Positions 34,641 to 46,952 of a DNA stretch of 64,000 nucleotides are shown here, one piece after another; position 1 is the stretch's first letter, and the number at the start of each line of letters is the position of its first letter. Where the stretch lies: positions 1-64,000 of the forward strand of contig JAMKCH010002867.1 of assembly GCA_023653785.1 (NCBI GenBank). The letters run 5' to 3'. Under the pieces are notes generated by a model, which ran no database searches, was not told the DNA's origin, and saw nothing but the letters and a program-made list of their open reading frames with translations. Source of the stretch: Ophioderma brevispina (Eukaryota > Echinodermata > Ophiuroidea > Amphilepidida > Ophiodermatidae). A program made the translations under genes and the position numbers.

Positions 34641-36249
34641 GGTTCCAACTGACATTTTGGTCATTTTGAGATATGGACGTTTTAAAAGAAATGTTACTGG
34701 AAGTGGCACTTTTATACAAATTTACATTTTGAAAACTTTTTTTTTTAAATAAAGTGAAATGGGGGGGGGGGCAAAATAAAATATCCAAAATTTGGAGATT
34801 TTAAACCAATTTTTATTGGCCCCATATTGCTCATTTTTGCCAAAAATCCATTTTTCTTTTGGGGAGGGGCAAGAAAAACATTTGGGGAAAAATTAAGACA
34901 TCACTATTGCAAAATACTGGGGATTCTTCAAATTCAGAAAACAGTTAAAATCACTCGGAGAATCTACCATGTGAATTTAGGATAAAATTGAGAAGAAACT
35001 CCACTATTTTCATAACATTTTAATTTTTGTTTAAATTTCACCTGTACAAGATTTTAAATTTTTGAAGATGAAACAATTATAACCGGCTTTTGATGGTTCC
35101 CAGTGGGCAACCAGGAAAAATGATTGTCAATACAGGTCGTAACAGTATAATGGTGTGAATGGTTGTATATGCAAATTATTTTAACATCAAGGTTATATCT
35201 TTGGTTGTTTTGATGTTGTAATAACATTAAGTCTCACATACTGATGCTCGGTCATAAAATATGTTATTACAACATTAAACCAACCAAAATATAAGAATGA
35301 CAAAGGCAAACTTTGCGACAGAATTCACCCCCCCCCCCCCCCTCCCCCCCCCCCCCCCCCTGGTGTGTCACACCCCGGGTCCACACCCCACAGTACCTCA
35401 AGGAAAGGGACTGAAGACACTGATGCATAAAATATCCCCTACTTTCAAATTTTCCCAGTCTTTGTGGCCCCTCAACGTACTATACCCATTTTGATGATAG
35501 TTAAGAGCACTTGTGTTGTTTAGCAGGGGGTAGAATACTACTTAAATCCTTAAAATACAATTCAGCAATAGGATAAGATTGAAAGTATCCTGGGAGTGTG
35601 GTCCACCTTTAATTATGATTAGTTCAAATAATGGTTCTGTTCCATAAGTTGTAGACAATGTATGTTTTATGCACTGGAAGTGAATTAATAATGTCCCACT
35701 TCATATACAGATATTAATTTTGAAAGGTAAAAAGCATTATCAAGGAAAAGTGATATAATGCCATGGGTAGAAACAGTTTCTTCGCTACATAAAACTTTTT
35801 CCCTGATCAAATTGGTTGATTTTAAAGGAAATGGAGCAAAATTATGAAAGCAGGCAGTGCACTTGGGGCCATCCACTGTGTGTGGAAATGTCCAGGGAAT
35901 AAGCATGCACAGGGAAAGCTGTGGAAACAGATTGGACCCCCCCCATTCCACAAAAAGGAGCAAAAAATGTCCCACACTTTGCTGGAATTTTGTGATAAAA
36001 AGGTCAAAATTTACAGCAATTCTGACAGATGTCAAAAAGTCTGAAAAAAGGTTGGTTTGGTCATGGGTTTTTGTGATATTACAGAAAACAGTTAAAGTGA
36101 AAGGATAAGTCTGGTATTTTTTTTATAATTATTTTCCCCACTTTCAAAAATTGACAGAAAAGAAGAGACGTAGTAGTGTTGAGTCTTCTTTTCCAATTAC
36201 TGTTGAAGTGGAGTGTCCGTATGGACAGTGTATGACTAAAATATCAAAT

Positions 36250-39200
36250 CAGTCGGCTGCAACACATATGTTCTATCATCTATTTTGGAATTTTTGAGAA
36301 AATTCGTATTGTTAATATGACGTGGAACTCTTCTAAGTATCAAAGTTTCAGACTTGGACTCTACCAATTAATGAGATATAATAAAGCAACATTGATCTAT
36401 GTGCAGTTAATTCAATTTTATTTTTTACAACCAGGCGATATATCTGAATAGATACTATTGATGCACTAAAAAAAAAATAATGTACATGCGTACCTTAACA
36501 CAGCGATGAATATGTTACATACCGAGCTATTCTGGTTCTATCTAAGAAATCGAAATCGACAAGATACATATACAGCTGTCCCAATAAAAACTATACAACA
36601 AACTAAAAATATAAAAAAATATAAACGCATTTTTGACGAGATATTTGACTTATTGTTAGCCAAGTTTCCTAAGCTAATTTCCTTGCTTTTATCCATCCAA
36701 TTGATGGACCCCTAAGCGGAGATATTGTCAGTTGAAACACAAAGGATAAAATACCATTGGGCCAGTTTCCCTGAAGGTTCAAGAAACTCAAAAGGTATAA
36801 GGTGTGTAGCATCATTGTGGGATTAAAACCCTCTTTCAAAAAATAATATTGTACAGATCAGAAGTAATTGTATACCATGCATGAATAATTCAATATATTT
36901 TCAGTGATAACACCAGAATATGTTGTTGGGGAAAATGAGGGACACACTCTCAGAGGGACACTAATCGTGAAATTCATGGAATTTAGGGAAGACATCGCAG
37001 GCAGGCGGTGGCGCCCAAGCTTCATTCATAGCGCAAAACTGCGCACGAGTCATTGGACGAGCTGACAGTGGACGGAATTTGAAGGTAATGTGCGCGGTTA
37101 TAAATAGATCAGGGAGTGGCGACTGTAGAATATTTCGACTTTAGAAATATTTGTAAAGGTTTAGTGATTACGTGATAAACCTATGCGAACGGCAAAAACG
37201 AAGCTATCTTGGCCGGCCCCCCCTGATCGCCGGATAAGGAGAGAAGGAGGCCTCTATAATAATAATAGTTATATTTCATCATCAATTTGCGTTGGGGTTT
37301 GACAACTACTTATCATGTACGCAAGGGTTTTTTATACCCAAAATACACTTGTATCAAGAAAAAATGAGAAAAGTCTGAAAGTTCAGGGGAATGCTCTCTG
37401 GAAAAACGCAAAGCGCCGAGCAGCCTTCCCATAGTACACTGAGCATTTATTACTTAGATGAAGAAACAGGCAGGTGTGCATAGCTGCCTTTTGTATGCAG
37501 CTTTAAGTGACGCCTATGATAGACCTTTTGTGTTTCATAAGCACAAGAGGCTACATGCGGCAGCCCTTTATAACAATACCTGCAAATACCTATATAGCTT
37601 ATGGCTGCTAAGATGTGGGATGATATAACCGTCTTACACCAGCAGACTCTGGAATACAAAAACAATGGCCATGACCGCGCTATGTATATCATGAGGCAAG
37701 TTACTACATTATGAGCTAATTCCATGGCTGCAGTTCAAAAGCTTTCATTCACCACTGTATTGCAGAAAAATATATCCAATGTATTTTAGTATGATTTATG
37801 ATTACCCAGGACGTGCAATGGTCAGCTGTTGTTAACAGGTGCTCATCCAAGGCTATGAACTGAGGGCCCCCTTGGGTTTTGAAAAAAGATTGCATGCCTT
37901 ACCATATTGATATGGTATGGTTGTGATGTAAAAGTTTGGTTGTGGTTTTGGCAATTCCATTTAGTGTCCGGCCCCAAGAATCAAAAATGCAAAAAATGGG
38001 TCTTTCCACCCCAAGAACCAGAACGCCACCACATATATTGTTGCTAAAAATATAGGCACACATCCTTGGCATTTGGAATTGTGGTTCTTGGTGGAAAGGC
38101 TCAATATGGAAATTTTAATTGTCCATTGAAGCCGTATTATAAATTTACATAAAAACCGACTTTTGGGGAATTTATGTAAAGTGGGATTTTTGAAAACCAG
38201 CAAAAGGTAAACTTTGCAGCATGTTCACTTTATTCTGCAAAACGTTTCAAGTCCATTCTTCTCATGAAAAAAACATAGAGGCGTCATTCAGTCCTTATCG
38301 GCGATTCCTTTGGACTGTGAAACTAATGGACAGCCACTAGTCTGTTGAGGGGCAAATGTGTGGACAACGCTCTAATGGGAGGGACAATTTACCCTTCCTC
38401 TATTCCCCACTGCCTACAAGTTGCCAGGGAGGACTTATAATGAGCAGTGTTTTCAACAAAGAGCAAATTAAAGAAAGGATGGTTGTGTTCAAAGTTCAGT
38501 TACTTTTTAACAAGGGTGTTTTATGGTTCTAACTTAGCTTACATCTGCTGAAACTTGGAGTAGAGCTGAGACAACAAGGGGAAACTTTTTTGGTGTGGAT
38601 TTGAATTCAATGCTACATGATTTATAGCAATTGTGGCAATTATAAAGTTATAATTATGTTATTCACAAGAAGCAGCACCTTATACCTATTTATTTTAATT
38701 TTTCAAAAAGAATGTCTTGAAGGCTGAGTTTCAATGACAATCTGTGTTTGATCAGGATAGCCAAAATGGGCCCAACAGTTTTTCAACTGTCTCAGTAATT
38801 AGCGATAACTCCTGAACCGCCTCCAAATTACAACAACTAAAAATAAACAACTTAAAAAAAAAAAAAAAAAAAATGAATCAGTAAAACGCAAGTAGATGAA
38901 CCTAAATTTTTGGCCAAAAAATTAATCTGGTGATTGTATAGTTTTTTTTGGGACAGTCTGTATCTTCATCACTACCAATCTATATCAAAATCTGCGTCAA
39001 ATACTGCGCTATCTGACATAGAATACTAGGGGACACATGATACAAACAATTGCGCCGTTTTAATAATATGGTGATGAATGCGTCACATACTGGTCTAGCT
39101 GTGTTCTATATCAGACAGCGTTTGGAAAAACAAAAGAACTCTTTGGACATACTGATTATTACATTACCAGTATATTAAACAGTGTTGGCTAGATAACCAG

Positions 39201-39379
39201 CATTATTTTTTCACTGAATTAAAAACTCTGAAGTGTTTTTCGTGACGATATTTCTTTTGACTGGTAGAAAATGATGCAATCGGTATGTTTCGAGAGTATT
39301 ACAAAGGAAAGATTTTCAAGTGCGATTTTCTCGAAACAATAATTTTGTGAGATATATCAGTAATGTGATGAAGCTGATG
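36250..39379 (+). mobile_element. TIR element in TM1, copy B
   Basis: This is the counterpart of 31328-34492. Its left end CAGTCGGCTGC follows ATATCAAAT, and its right end GAAGCTGATG precedes AAATTTTATCC, so AAAT duplicates. It contains the same inner insertion. Ends and order are identical to copy A, showing that both insertions predate the tandem copying. Confidence 0.65.
36573..38960 (+). mobile_element. Innermost TA-flanked TIR element, copy B
   Basis: It starts CAGCTGTCCCAATAAAAACT and ends TTTTTTTTGGGACAGTCTG with TA on both sides. It is 2,388 bp against 2,427 bp in copy A, the difference made up of many small indels. Confidence 0.7.
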
Positions 39380-40299
39380 AAATTTTATCCTTATTAGGTG
39401 CTTTTGTCCTGTCACTTGTCGGGTAGATGTCAGGAATACCTATCATGCCGCTTTTTGTAACAGAATGCAAAATATTCTTTTTAGATTTCTCCATTGAGCA
39501 AATGCGTGCGCTGAGAATTACCAAGGTTATAACTGACATTTGTCATTTTGAGCTATGGACGTTTTAAAAGAAATGTTACTGGAAGTGGGGGGGGGGACAC
39601 TTTTATACCAAATTTTACCTTTTGAAACTTTTTTCTTAAATAAAGTGAAATGGGGGGGGGGGACAAATAAAATATCCAAAATTGGAGATTTAAACCAATT
39701 TTGATTTTACAAAATTTGGTAACTTTTATTGGCCCCCTTATTGCAACTTTTTGGCCAAAAATCCATTTGTTCTTTGGGGGAGGGGCTAAAAGAAAAACAT
39801 TTGGGGAAATTAAGACATAACTGTTGCAAAATACTGGGGATCTTCAAATTCAGAAAACAGTTAAAATCATCGGAGAATCACCATGTGAATTTAGGATAAA
39901 ATGAGAAGAAATCCACTATTTCATAACATTTTATGTGAGTTTTAACAAGTATTCAAAATTTCACACCTATAAAACACATAATTTTCATGTGAAAATTTTG
40001 TATTTTCACAATTTTGATACCCTAAACAATGTCTGCATGTGCACATCGCCTTAATTAAAAAAAAATGACCCTAAGTTATGCATTTTTTTTCTTGTACACA
40101 ACGCAAATATCACCTTTGGTGTAACAAGTGGGATCCCCATGGGAATAAGCTTTGTCTCAAGGATATTTTGTGAATCCTAAATAAACAGAAGGTGCTACAA
40201 TCACAAATTGCACTTTAGCTTGCATGTATAGTGCCTCTTTTGCCCAATCTCCATAGAGATTACTACATTTTAACCCCTGAGGTCTAACACTTTTCTTAC

Positions 40300-40460
40300 A
40301 GTATCTCTGATTGGCTATACATGATCATTCATGATGTAACCCTGAGTAACCAATCAAAAAACAGATCTTCTATATCTGTACAAACATAAGCTGTCTTTAC
40401 CATGTCTCTGCTTGAGTGAAATTAACCTGCCTATTAACCAATGAAATCGGGCGGGTAGAC
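40300..40460 (+). repeat. CCAAT-pair dispersed repeat, copy 1
   Basis: GATTGGCT and GTAACCAATCAAAA face each other about 35 bp apart, followed ~100 bp later by TTAACCAATGAAA...GGG. The same arrangement, with alignable sequence between, occurs at 62261-62430. GATTGG/CCAAT is the NF-Y binding core, so a promoter-like origin is possible, but a diverged dispersed element explains the pair equally well. Confidence 0.5.
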
Positions 40461-40911
40461 CTCTGGGGGAGGGGGAAAATCTGTGATTTCAAATCTTTAA
40501 TGTGACTCCCTTTTTTGATAATTTGTAAATTTACACACGATGCAAGTGGAATTTTGGAACATTTGCTCACTCAGTAAATCGTTATTTCAGTTTTAGTCAT
40601 AATAAAAAACTTCAAACAGCTGTGTTTCATAAATGGCACAGTATAAAAAGTATAGCTTAAATATGCTTATCCCAATAAAAAAACATGCTTTCTGTTGTAC
40701 GCAAAAGCAACTTCATGCAGAAATGCAATAATTTAAATTGTATTTGATATAATATACAGTATTAATATAGAGACCATTTCTATTTTACTGCTCTATAGAC
40801 AAACTGTGGTAACAAAAATGAAGAAACCAGCTTTGTATTAAAATCCCAATTTATGAAACAGTCTACTGCTTATTTGGCAACAAATTGATTGGTTTCCATA
40901 ACATGACCCAT

Positions 40912-41027
40912 CTGACACACTTCTTTTCTGACACCACTTATGAATCAGAAACCCTTCACTGGAATAAAGCACAGGTATTCTGTTAAGGTTTTCTGGACTC
41001 TAAGTGTGTCAGAAAAAAAAGTGTGCA
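40912..41027. repeat. Inverted repeat, ~116 bp
   Basis: CTGACACACTTCTTTTCTGACAC on the left pairs in reverse complement with GTGTGTCAGAAAAAAAAGTGTGCAG on the right. A ~65-bp loop separates the arms. It could be a very short MITE; flanking duplications are not clear. Confidence 0.5.
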
Positions 41028-42052
41028 GAGGGTCGGTTCCGGAAACTCACCAAATGTAGTATGTCATACACCATTGAACTGAGCATTGTATCTGAGCCTA
41101 ATCTTAATTGCAATGTGTTTGTCAAGGCGTGGCATTTATAAACCTCTGTAAATTCTATTCATAAACAGACAGTATACAAGGTTTTTCAACATATTGTCTG
41201 GTGTTATGAGGTCATTATGAATACTGCTGTTTAGAAACGTTGTGTTCATGAGCTTGGAAAACTTTAACATATAGGTGTTCAAAACAACGCTTGAACATGT
41301 GTCGGATATTAAGAAGGTATTACATTAATGAACACGTCCAAGATGTACATTAAGAATATGTTAAATGAACACGTCCAAGGTACTCTGTTAAAAAAATTGA
41401 AGCAAAGTTTGTGACATTATGTTGAGGAGTCAAGTTATGCATTCATAATGATAGTCCATGGGGTATGTGCAGTCCTTATGACCACCGTCACACCTCTCGG
41501 CAGTCCCTACAACTTTCAGTTGAGCAAAAATTCAGTTCTAAGGTCCTTTTTTGGGAAAATTACCTCAAAAGCTAAAAATTTGGTTCAAAATTTAATTCTA
41601 GCCCCCAGCAGTCCTCCCCCCTTAGCATACGGTAGGTAGAGATCCACTAATAGTTATACAGTGTACACAAGACAAAACCAAACACTTTGCTAATGGACTG
41701 TGGAAAGGGAGAAAAATACATGGTATCAAGTTCAAAGAGAGATGACTGTAAAGGGGACAATTAAGGCAAGAGTCATTAATTTCAAATTGGTGTAGCTATT
41801 AAGGGTTGAACAGGAGGAATGAGCTAGGAGTCATGTTGCACTCTGAGGGGACTGGGAAACAACTTAATCGATCTTTGTGAAGGAGAATGGGTATGGTAAG
41901 AGCCCTGCTTTACATTTTTTAGGGAGGGAATAAGCCCCATCATATAGAAAATGTAGGACAATTATTATTAATGAAATTCTTAGTTCTATAATGGAAAATT
42001 TTTAGAATAAGATATAGTAAGTTTGATATGTCAGCTATTTAGATCCAGTGGA

Positions 42053-42700
42053 GGGATTCTCGCAAAATTGATTTTTTGGCTAACTTTGTCAATTTTGGGG
42101 GGCTGATTTCAAAAAAATTAGGTGCATTTTTTAACCCACTCAATGTTTGTTTTAAAATTTTGAATTTCAAAATGGGCCACCATTTTTCATTATAGTTTGT
42201 CCTTATATCTCGGGATATGAGCAACTTAGAGGAGTAAAAAATGTGGCCAATACCCATGTTTGTGTATCTAGGGATTCCATTGAAAGCACGGTCTTACTTT
42301 TGGCCGCATCTTGGAATTTCAAAATGGTCGCCATTTTCAACTATGTATGTCCTGTATCTCGACTTATGAGCAACTTAGAATAGTTAAAATGGTGGCAATA
42401 CCCATGTTGTGATACCAGAGATTCCATTAAAATGCATGGCGTTCTGGTCAATAACTTGGGTGGTTGGCCATCTGAATTTCAAAATTGTTGCTTTTTCAAT
42501 ACATGATGTACAATTGTCCCATATCTTGGCTTGTAGTAACGTAGAAAGGGAAAGGGGTGGAATACCCATGTTTGTGATACAGGGATCTATTAAAACATTT
42601 CCTTATTTGTACCTAATTTGGTTTAGGCGCAATCTTGAATTCAAAATGGGCCGCCATTTTCAATTATATGCGTCCAAATACGGGGAAACGCCGATCTGAT
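42053..42700 (+). repeat. Left arm: four ~150-bp tandem units
   Basis: Units are centred on the words CAAAATGG(G)CCGCCATTTTCAA near 42170, 42323, 42475 and 42643. Each is followed by TATCTCG..ATGAGCAACTTAGA and AATACCCATGTT..GTGATAC..GGATTCCATT. Units differ by substitutions and indels. The CAAAATGGCGGCCATTTTG core is itself nearly palindromic. Confidence 0.8.
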
Positions 42701-43329
42701 AAGCCGAGATCCGGTCAATTTTATAATCCGATAAGCTAATTAGAAGCCATTCATAACATACTCAGTGCGACTTCACCTGGCGCCGGCGCTTTGGTAAAGT
42801 TACGGGCGGGATAATTAAAGACATATGGCAGCGTAATGCATGGGGGCCTGCGCTAGGATGGAGTGATTTATATTTAGTTAAATCTGTAATGTTGGTAACA
42901 ATTAGATTGCTTACAGTGATTGCATACTTCCAAGTAAGTACTTATTTTAAAAGTCAGTTATTTAACTTGGTTAGAGTCATACTTCAAATAATTAAAGTTA
43001 TGAGAAAAAAATAAGAAAAAAAACGCGTAGGGGAGTGGAGCAAGGGGAACACATAGATTGGGTTAGTAAAGTTTATGGGAGAACGACCCAAGGTTTCGAT
43101 CTACCTCTCGCGTAATGAAAACCTCTTTCCGAGTACTGCAAAGCCTTCGATCTACTTTTCCGCGTACTGCAAGCCAGAATGTTCAGATTAATTCTCCGGA
43201 CTATCATCAGTGACCATCGGAAAACCCAGATTTTGTTAAGGAGACCTCCAACTGATTATACCGCCCTCTATATGCACAGTGCTTTGCCTTGCTCAAGGGA
43301 ATCCACTGACTGTATAACACTGATATGAC

Positions 43330-44520
43330 TTGCAAGAAAAGAGCAATGAAACTGCAATCGCCACCCGGGAATCTACAACAGGAAATACCACTGGTTTGAG
43401 AGTTGAGTGCGGTCTTACTTGTTTTGCTTCACTTTCACGCATCGCAAAGTATCTTGAATCCATCAGCATTGAAGCTGGTCTTTATTCAACAATCACTTCA
43501 TCGACTAATCCATCAAATCTTTACTGGAAAGCGTTTTAACGTGGTGTAGAGTACCATGTAACCAGTATAATGGTCTGCTATGACCTCCTCGTTGAACAAA
43601 CTTTGTAGCTAGAAAAACTTTGTATACAGAATCATGAAATGTCACGAACTCCACGATAGGCTTCATATCAAGGACAAGAAGATATATGGTGGGTGTCTTT
43701 GAAGCGGTAACGTCAATCTCAGGACCAGATCCAGCTGTACTTGGTCAAGACCTTCTGCAGATGGACAAATTATTCTTCCTGAGTTATATTGAAGCAGGTA
43801 GAGAGTCTACCTTTATTCCAGCAGGTAGACAGGGAGAGTGGGAGCTTGGTCGCGGTGCCCTTGGGGAGCAAAGTCAAATACTACTTTGCTCCTGATCTCT
43901 ACAAATAGCCGACCTGTACCAATGTCTTGTAAAAAAGATGTTTAAGTGCACTGACCAAGAAAATTGGGAAGATCTAAAATCGGGTCGATTTCATGGTGAC
44001 TAGTCAGGCATTCCATTCACAATTGTTCGTGGACCAAACATTGGAACAGCTTATCAGAGTTTCTGTTATCCGCAGACACTCTTCTCTCAGATGGCCTTCT
44101 TCTAAGCCCAAATGACAAAGTACTTTTGTCCAGGTCAGATGAGTTAACGGGAATGCCAAGTGACTCTCAGGTAGACTTAACACCGGCTGATGCATCAAGC
44201 GGGATGGAGGTCCAACAATGGTAAACTGCTCTTATTTTGCCAACATCCTTTGTTCGAAGATCCGGAAGATGCATCCGGGTATGATGAAGGATTTGTGACT
44301 CTTCGACAGATCTTCTTGACTAAAAACTCACTGAAAAGCTCAGCAAAATGGCAAAAAGGTCCTATGCTGGCCATTGATACGGTCAAGTTTGACTCAGAGA
44401 TGACTAATATCAATTAGAACCACTGAAATTTTTCCCTCCCCTTGCTGTCTCATATTGAAACAATTAAGTCTCAACTGACAGATACTTGGGGAAGCTCAAC
44501 TCCATGAATATGAGATAGCA
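43330..44520 (+). pseudogene. Coding-like remnant, probable upstream part of the EEADT-family gene
   Basis: Several short frames in different registers (43330-43539, 43686-43895 and 44190-44417) have balanced amino-acid content and read like pieces of one frameshifted gene. The sequence is less AT-rich than its flanks. I cannot match these parts to a domain. They lie just upstream of the CCATGG insertion at 44554, and the recognisable EEADT-family segment resumes right after it at 46953, in the same orientation. That suggests one gene split by the insertion. Linkage is inference. Confidence 0.4.
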
Positions 44521-44553
44521 GCAAGAGCTTAGATGGCATCCCTCAACATATAT

Positions 44554-46950
44554 CCTAAGGCGAGAAAAAAGCATGGTTTAACCCTGGTTAACCATGTTTC
44601 AACCATGGGTTTTGACCATGGTCAAACATGGTTAGCCATGTTTTGAAAAAGGCACGCCACGGCCAACCATGGTCAAAACATTTCCAAAGTGACCTGGTCA
44701 ACCATGGTGTCAAAACTCTGCATGTTTGACCATGGTTGGCCGTGGTGTGCCATTTTGAAAACCATGGTTAAACCATGGTCAACCATGGTCAACCTCGTCA
44801 ATATGATCATGTTTAACCATGTTTGACCATGGTCAAATTGTCCAAATTGTTTGACCAATGGTCAAGCATGGTCAAATGGTCCATGATCAACCATGGATTG
44901 ACAATGGTGCCATTTTTCAAAACACGGTAGAACCCCCCCCCCAAAAAAAAACACATCCCTATGGTTTCACACATTTTATACACCAGGAAGTTCAATCTTA
45001 GTTTAGGTAATATTAAAGTGCCCAGAAAATCAATTACCTGACCGGGAACAGATGACTTACCAATTGAGAACCTATCTTGCTGATACACAAGAGACCAAAT
45101 ATAAGATATCAATGGAAAAAAGTTTCACAGTAGCCAACACACTAAGTTAAAGACTCAAGAAAAATGGCGACCTTCGTACAAGAGCTTCTCAGTGGTGAAA
45201 AAACGCTTGAAAACCAAGGAAATCCCTGTATCGCAGTGAAAAACAATTCACTGAAGTGATCATGGTCAACCATGGTCAAATGAGGTGATTAAATATGGTG
45301 ACCTGGTAGAAGTGACCATGGTCACCATGGCTGAAAATGCTCAGCCATGCTAAAGAATGGTCGACCATGGTTTCAACCCTGGTCCACACATGTCAATTTC
45401 CCAATTGCAGGGACCATGGTCCGACACACACCTACGTGAAGTGGACCATGGTAAACCATGGTCAGACAATACAGCAACTAAGTGTCTTGTCAACCATGGC
45501 TAGATCAGTTCAATTTATTGACCATGGTCAGACATGGGCTACTTGAAGTGACCATGGTCAACCATGGTCAGCCATGGGCTACCTGTTCAACCATGATCAG
45601 ACTTGAGTTTTTGGGTTAGTGACTATGGTCAGTCACAATTGCAATGAAGTGACCATGGTCAACCATGGTAAAATGAGGTGATAACATGGTTGACCATGGT
45701 ATACTTGAAGTGACCATGGTCAACCATGGTCAAGTCAGATGATGACCATGGCTGACCATGCTCAGCCATGCTAAAAGCAAGGTCAACCATGGTATACTTG
45801 AAGTGACCATGGTCAACCATCAGGGTTCGCCAGTTTCTTCCACAGGCGGAAAAACCGCGTTTTTTTCCGCGGTTTTTTTTCCACTTGGAAGAAACGGGTT
45901 TCTTCCAGTTTCTTCCACTGAAAGCGGAAGAAACTAAAAAAGTCATTTAAAAATTTCTATTTTAAAGCAAATGACTTACATTTTTGGTTTTATATATAAG
46001 TGAATGAAATATGTGAAATAATTCAAAATAACCATTCAGGGACCCCCCACCTACCCCATGCACTTCACAATTTTATTCACAGAGGCCTAAATATAAAAAT
46101 AATGGAAGAAACTGATTCTCACTTTTCACACCAGTAAGGTCAAGCAGAGTCTCCTTATAAAGACTTGAACATCTTAAAATAGTTATATCTCCCTAACCCA
46201 GATTCTCCCCACTACCATATATAACAAATACACTTAATGGTTGCTACTTTTATGATTTGTATTTTAAAATTAACAAATTGGCCATACAGATTTTTAACAG
46301 TTTTTCATGTTTGCATCTACAATTACAACTCTGATAGCATAAACGTGCACATGGAAAGACTTGGAAAATAAGTTACAATTATCATCTGTATAATTTGATA
46401 GCAATCAAACAAAATTGGGGGACAATTTACTATATACTTGCATGCTATAAACTTGTAAATTTGAAGAAAAAAAACAGATTGTAAATTTAAAGTAACTAAA
46501 GTTACCTTGATGATTTGAAGTGCCACAAGCTGATGAATATGGTGTAATTTAGTATGTTGTTCATATACATTTCTTTATTTCTTCCAGTTTCTTCCAATTT
46601 CTTCCAGTTTCTTCCAATTTCTTCCAGTTCTTCCGGAAGATACTGGAAGAAGAAACACTCTTTTTCCAGTTTCTCCATTCTTCCGGAAGAAATAGGTTTC
46701 TTCCGGAAGTTTTCCGAACCCTGTCAACCATGGTCAAGTCAGATGATGACCATGGCTGACCATGTTCAGCCATGCTAAAGCACAGTCGACCATGGTATAC
46801 CATGGGGACCATGGTAACCACGGTTGACCATGGTCAAGCCACCCATGGGCTGATCATTGCTGTGCTGACCATAGTCAACCATGGTCAGCCATGTTTTGAC
46901 CATGGTTGACCATGGTTGACCATGCTAGCACGGTTGACATTTCGCCTAGG
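44554..46950. mobile_element. CCATGG-palindrome element with CCTAGGCGA ends
   Basis: It starts ATCCTAAGGCGAGAAA and ends TTTCGCCTAGGAT, an imperfect inverted repeat. Between the ends it consists largely of GACCATGGTCAACCATGG-type words, dozens of them, in both orientations. The core GACCATGGTC is self-complementary, so the whole element can fold in many ways. It interrupts the broken gene around it and carries a nested hAT-type element at 45821-46723. Frames through it encode only low-complexity peptides rich in Met, Val, Asp, His and Gly, and none is called as a gene. Confidence 0.75.
45821..46723 (+). mobile_element. hAT-type element nested in the CCATGG array
   Basis: The 903-bp element starts CAGGGTTCGCCAGTTTCTTCC and ends CCGAACCCTG. 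It is bordered by a perfect 8-bp duplication TCAACCAT (45813-45820 and 46724-46731). CAGGG termini and 8-bp duplications are hallmarks of the hAT superfamily. TTTCTTCCAG words are repeated near both ends in opposite orientation, as expected for subterminal transposase sites. No transposase ORF, so non-autonomous. The perfect duplication suggests a fairly recent insertion. Confidence 0.85.
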
Positions 46951-46952
46951 AT

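Larger units (their letters stand above)
30112..35015 (+). repeat. Tandem ~4.9-kb segment, copy A
   Basis: This copy starts at CATTTTAATTTTTGTTTAAA, and the same start recurs at 35016. Homology to copy B runs the whole length, including the nested transposons. The copies share order and content but differ at many positions by single inserted or missing bases, especially in homopolymers. No gene was recognised in the unit. Confidence 0.9.
35016..39933 (+). repeat. Tandem ~4.9-kb segment, copy B
   Basis: The segment ends at CATAACATTTTA, matching the end of copy A at 35012. The same short CATTTTA word lies at both junctions, which would be the breakpoint microhomology. It contains long C-runs (35329-35360) and G-runs absent from copy A. 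The indel-dominated divergence suggests one or both copies come from error-prone reads. Confidence 0.9.
39934..42052. other. Non-coding stretch with one dispersed repeat and one hairpin
   Basis: Apart from the CCAAT-pair repeat (40300-40460) and the hairpin at 40912-41027, only a short direct repeat AATGAACACGTCCAAG (near 41327 and 41364) stands out. No gene was recognised. Confidence 0.45.

Noticed and set aside
44554..46950. CRISPR-like or direct repeat array
   Set aside because: CCATGG words are closely packed, palindromic, in both orientations and without unique spacers of constant length. The rest of the window is animal-type DNA.
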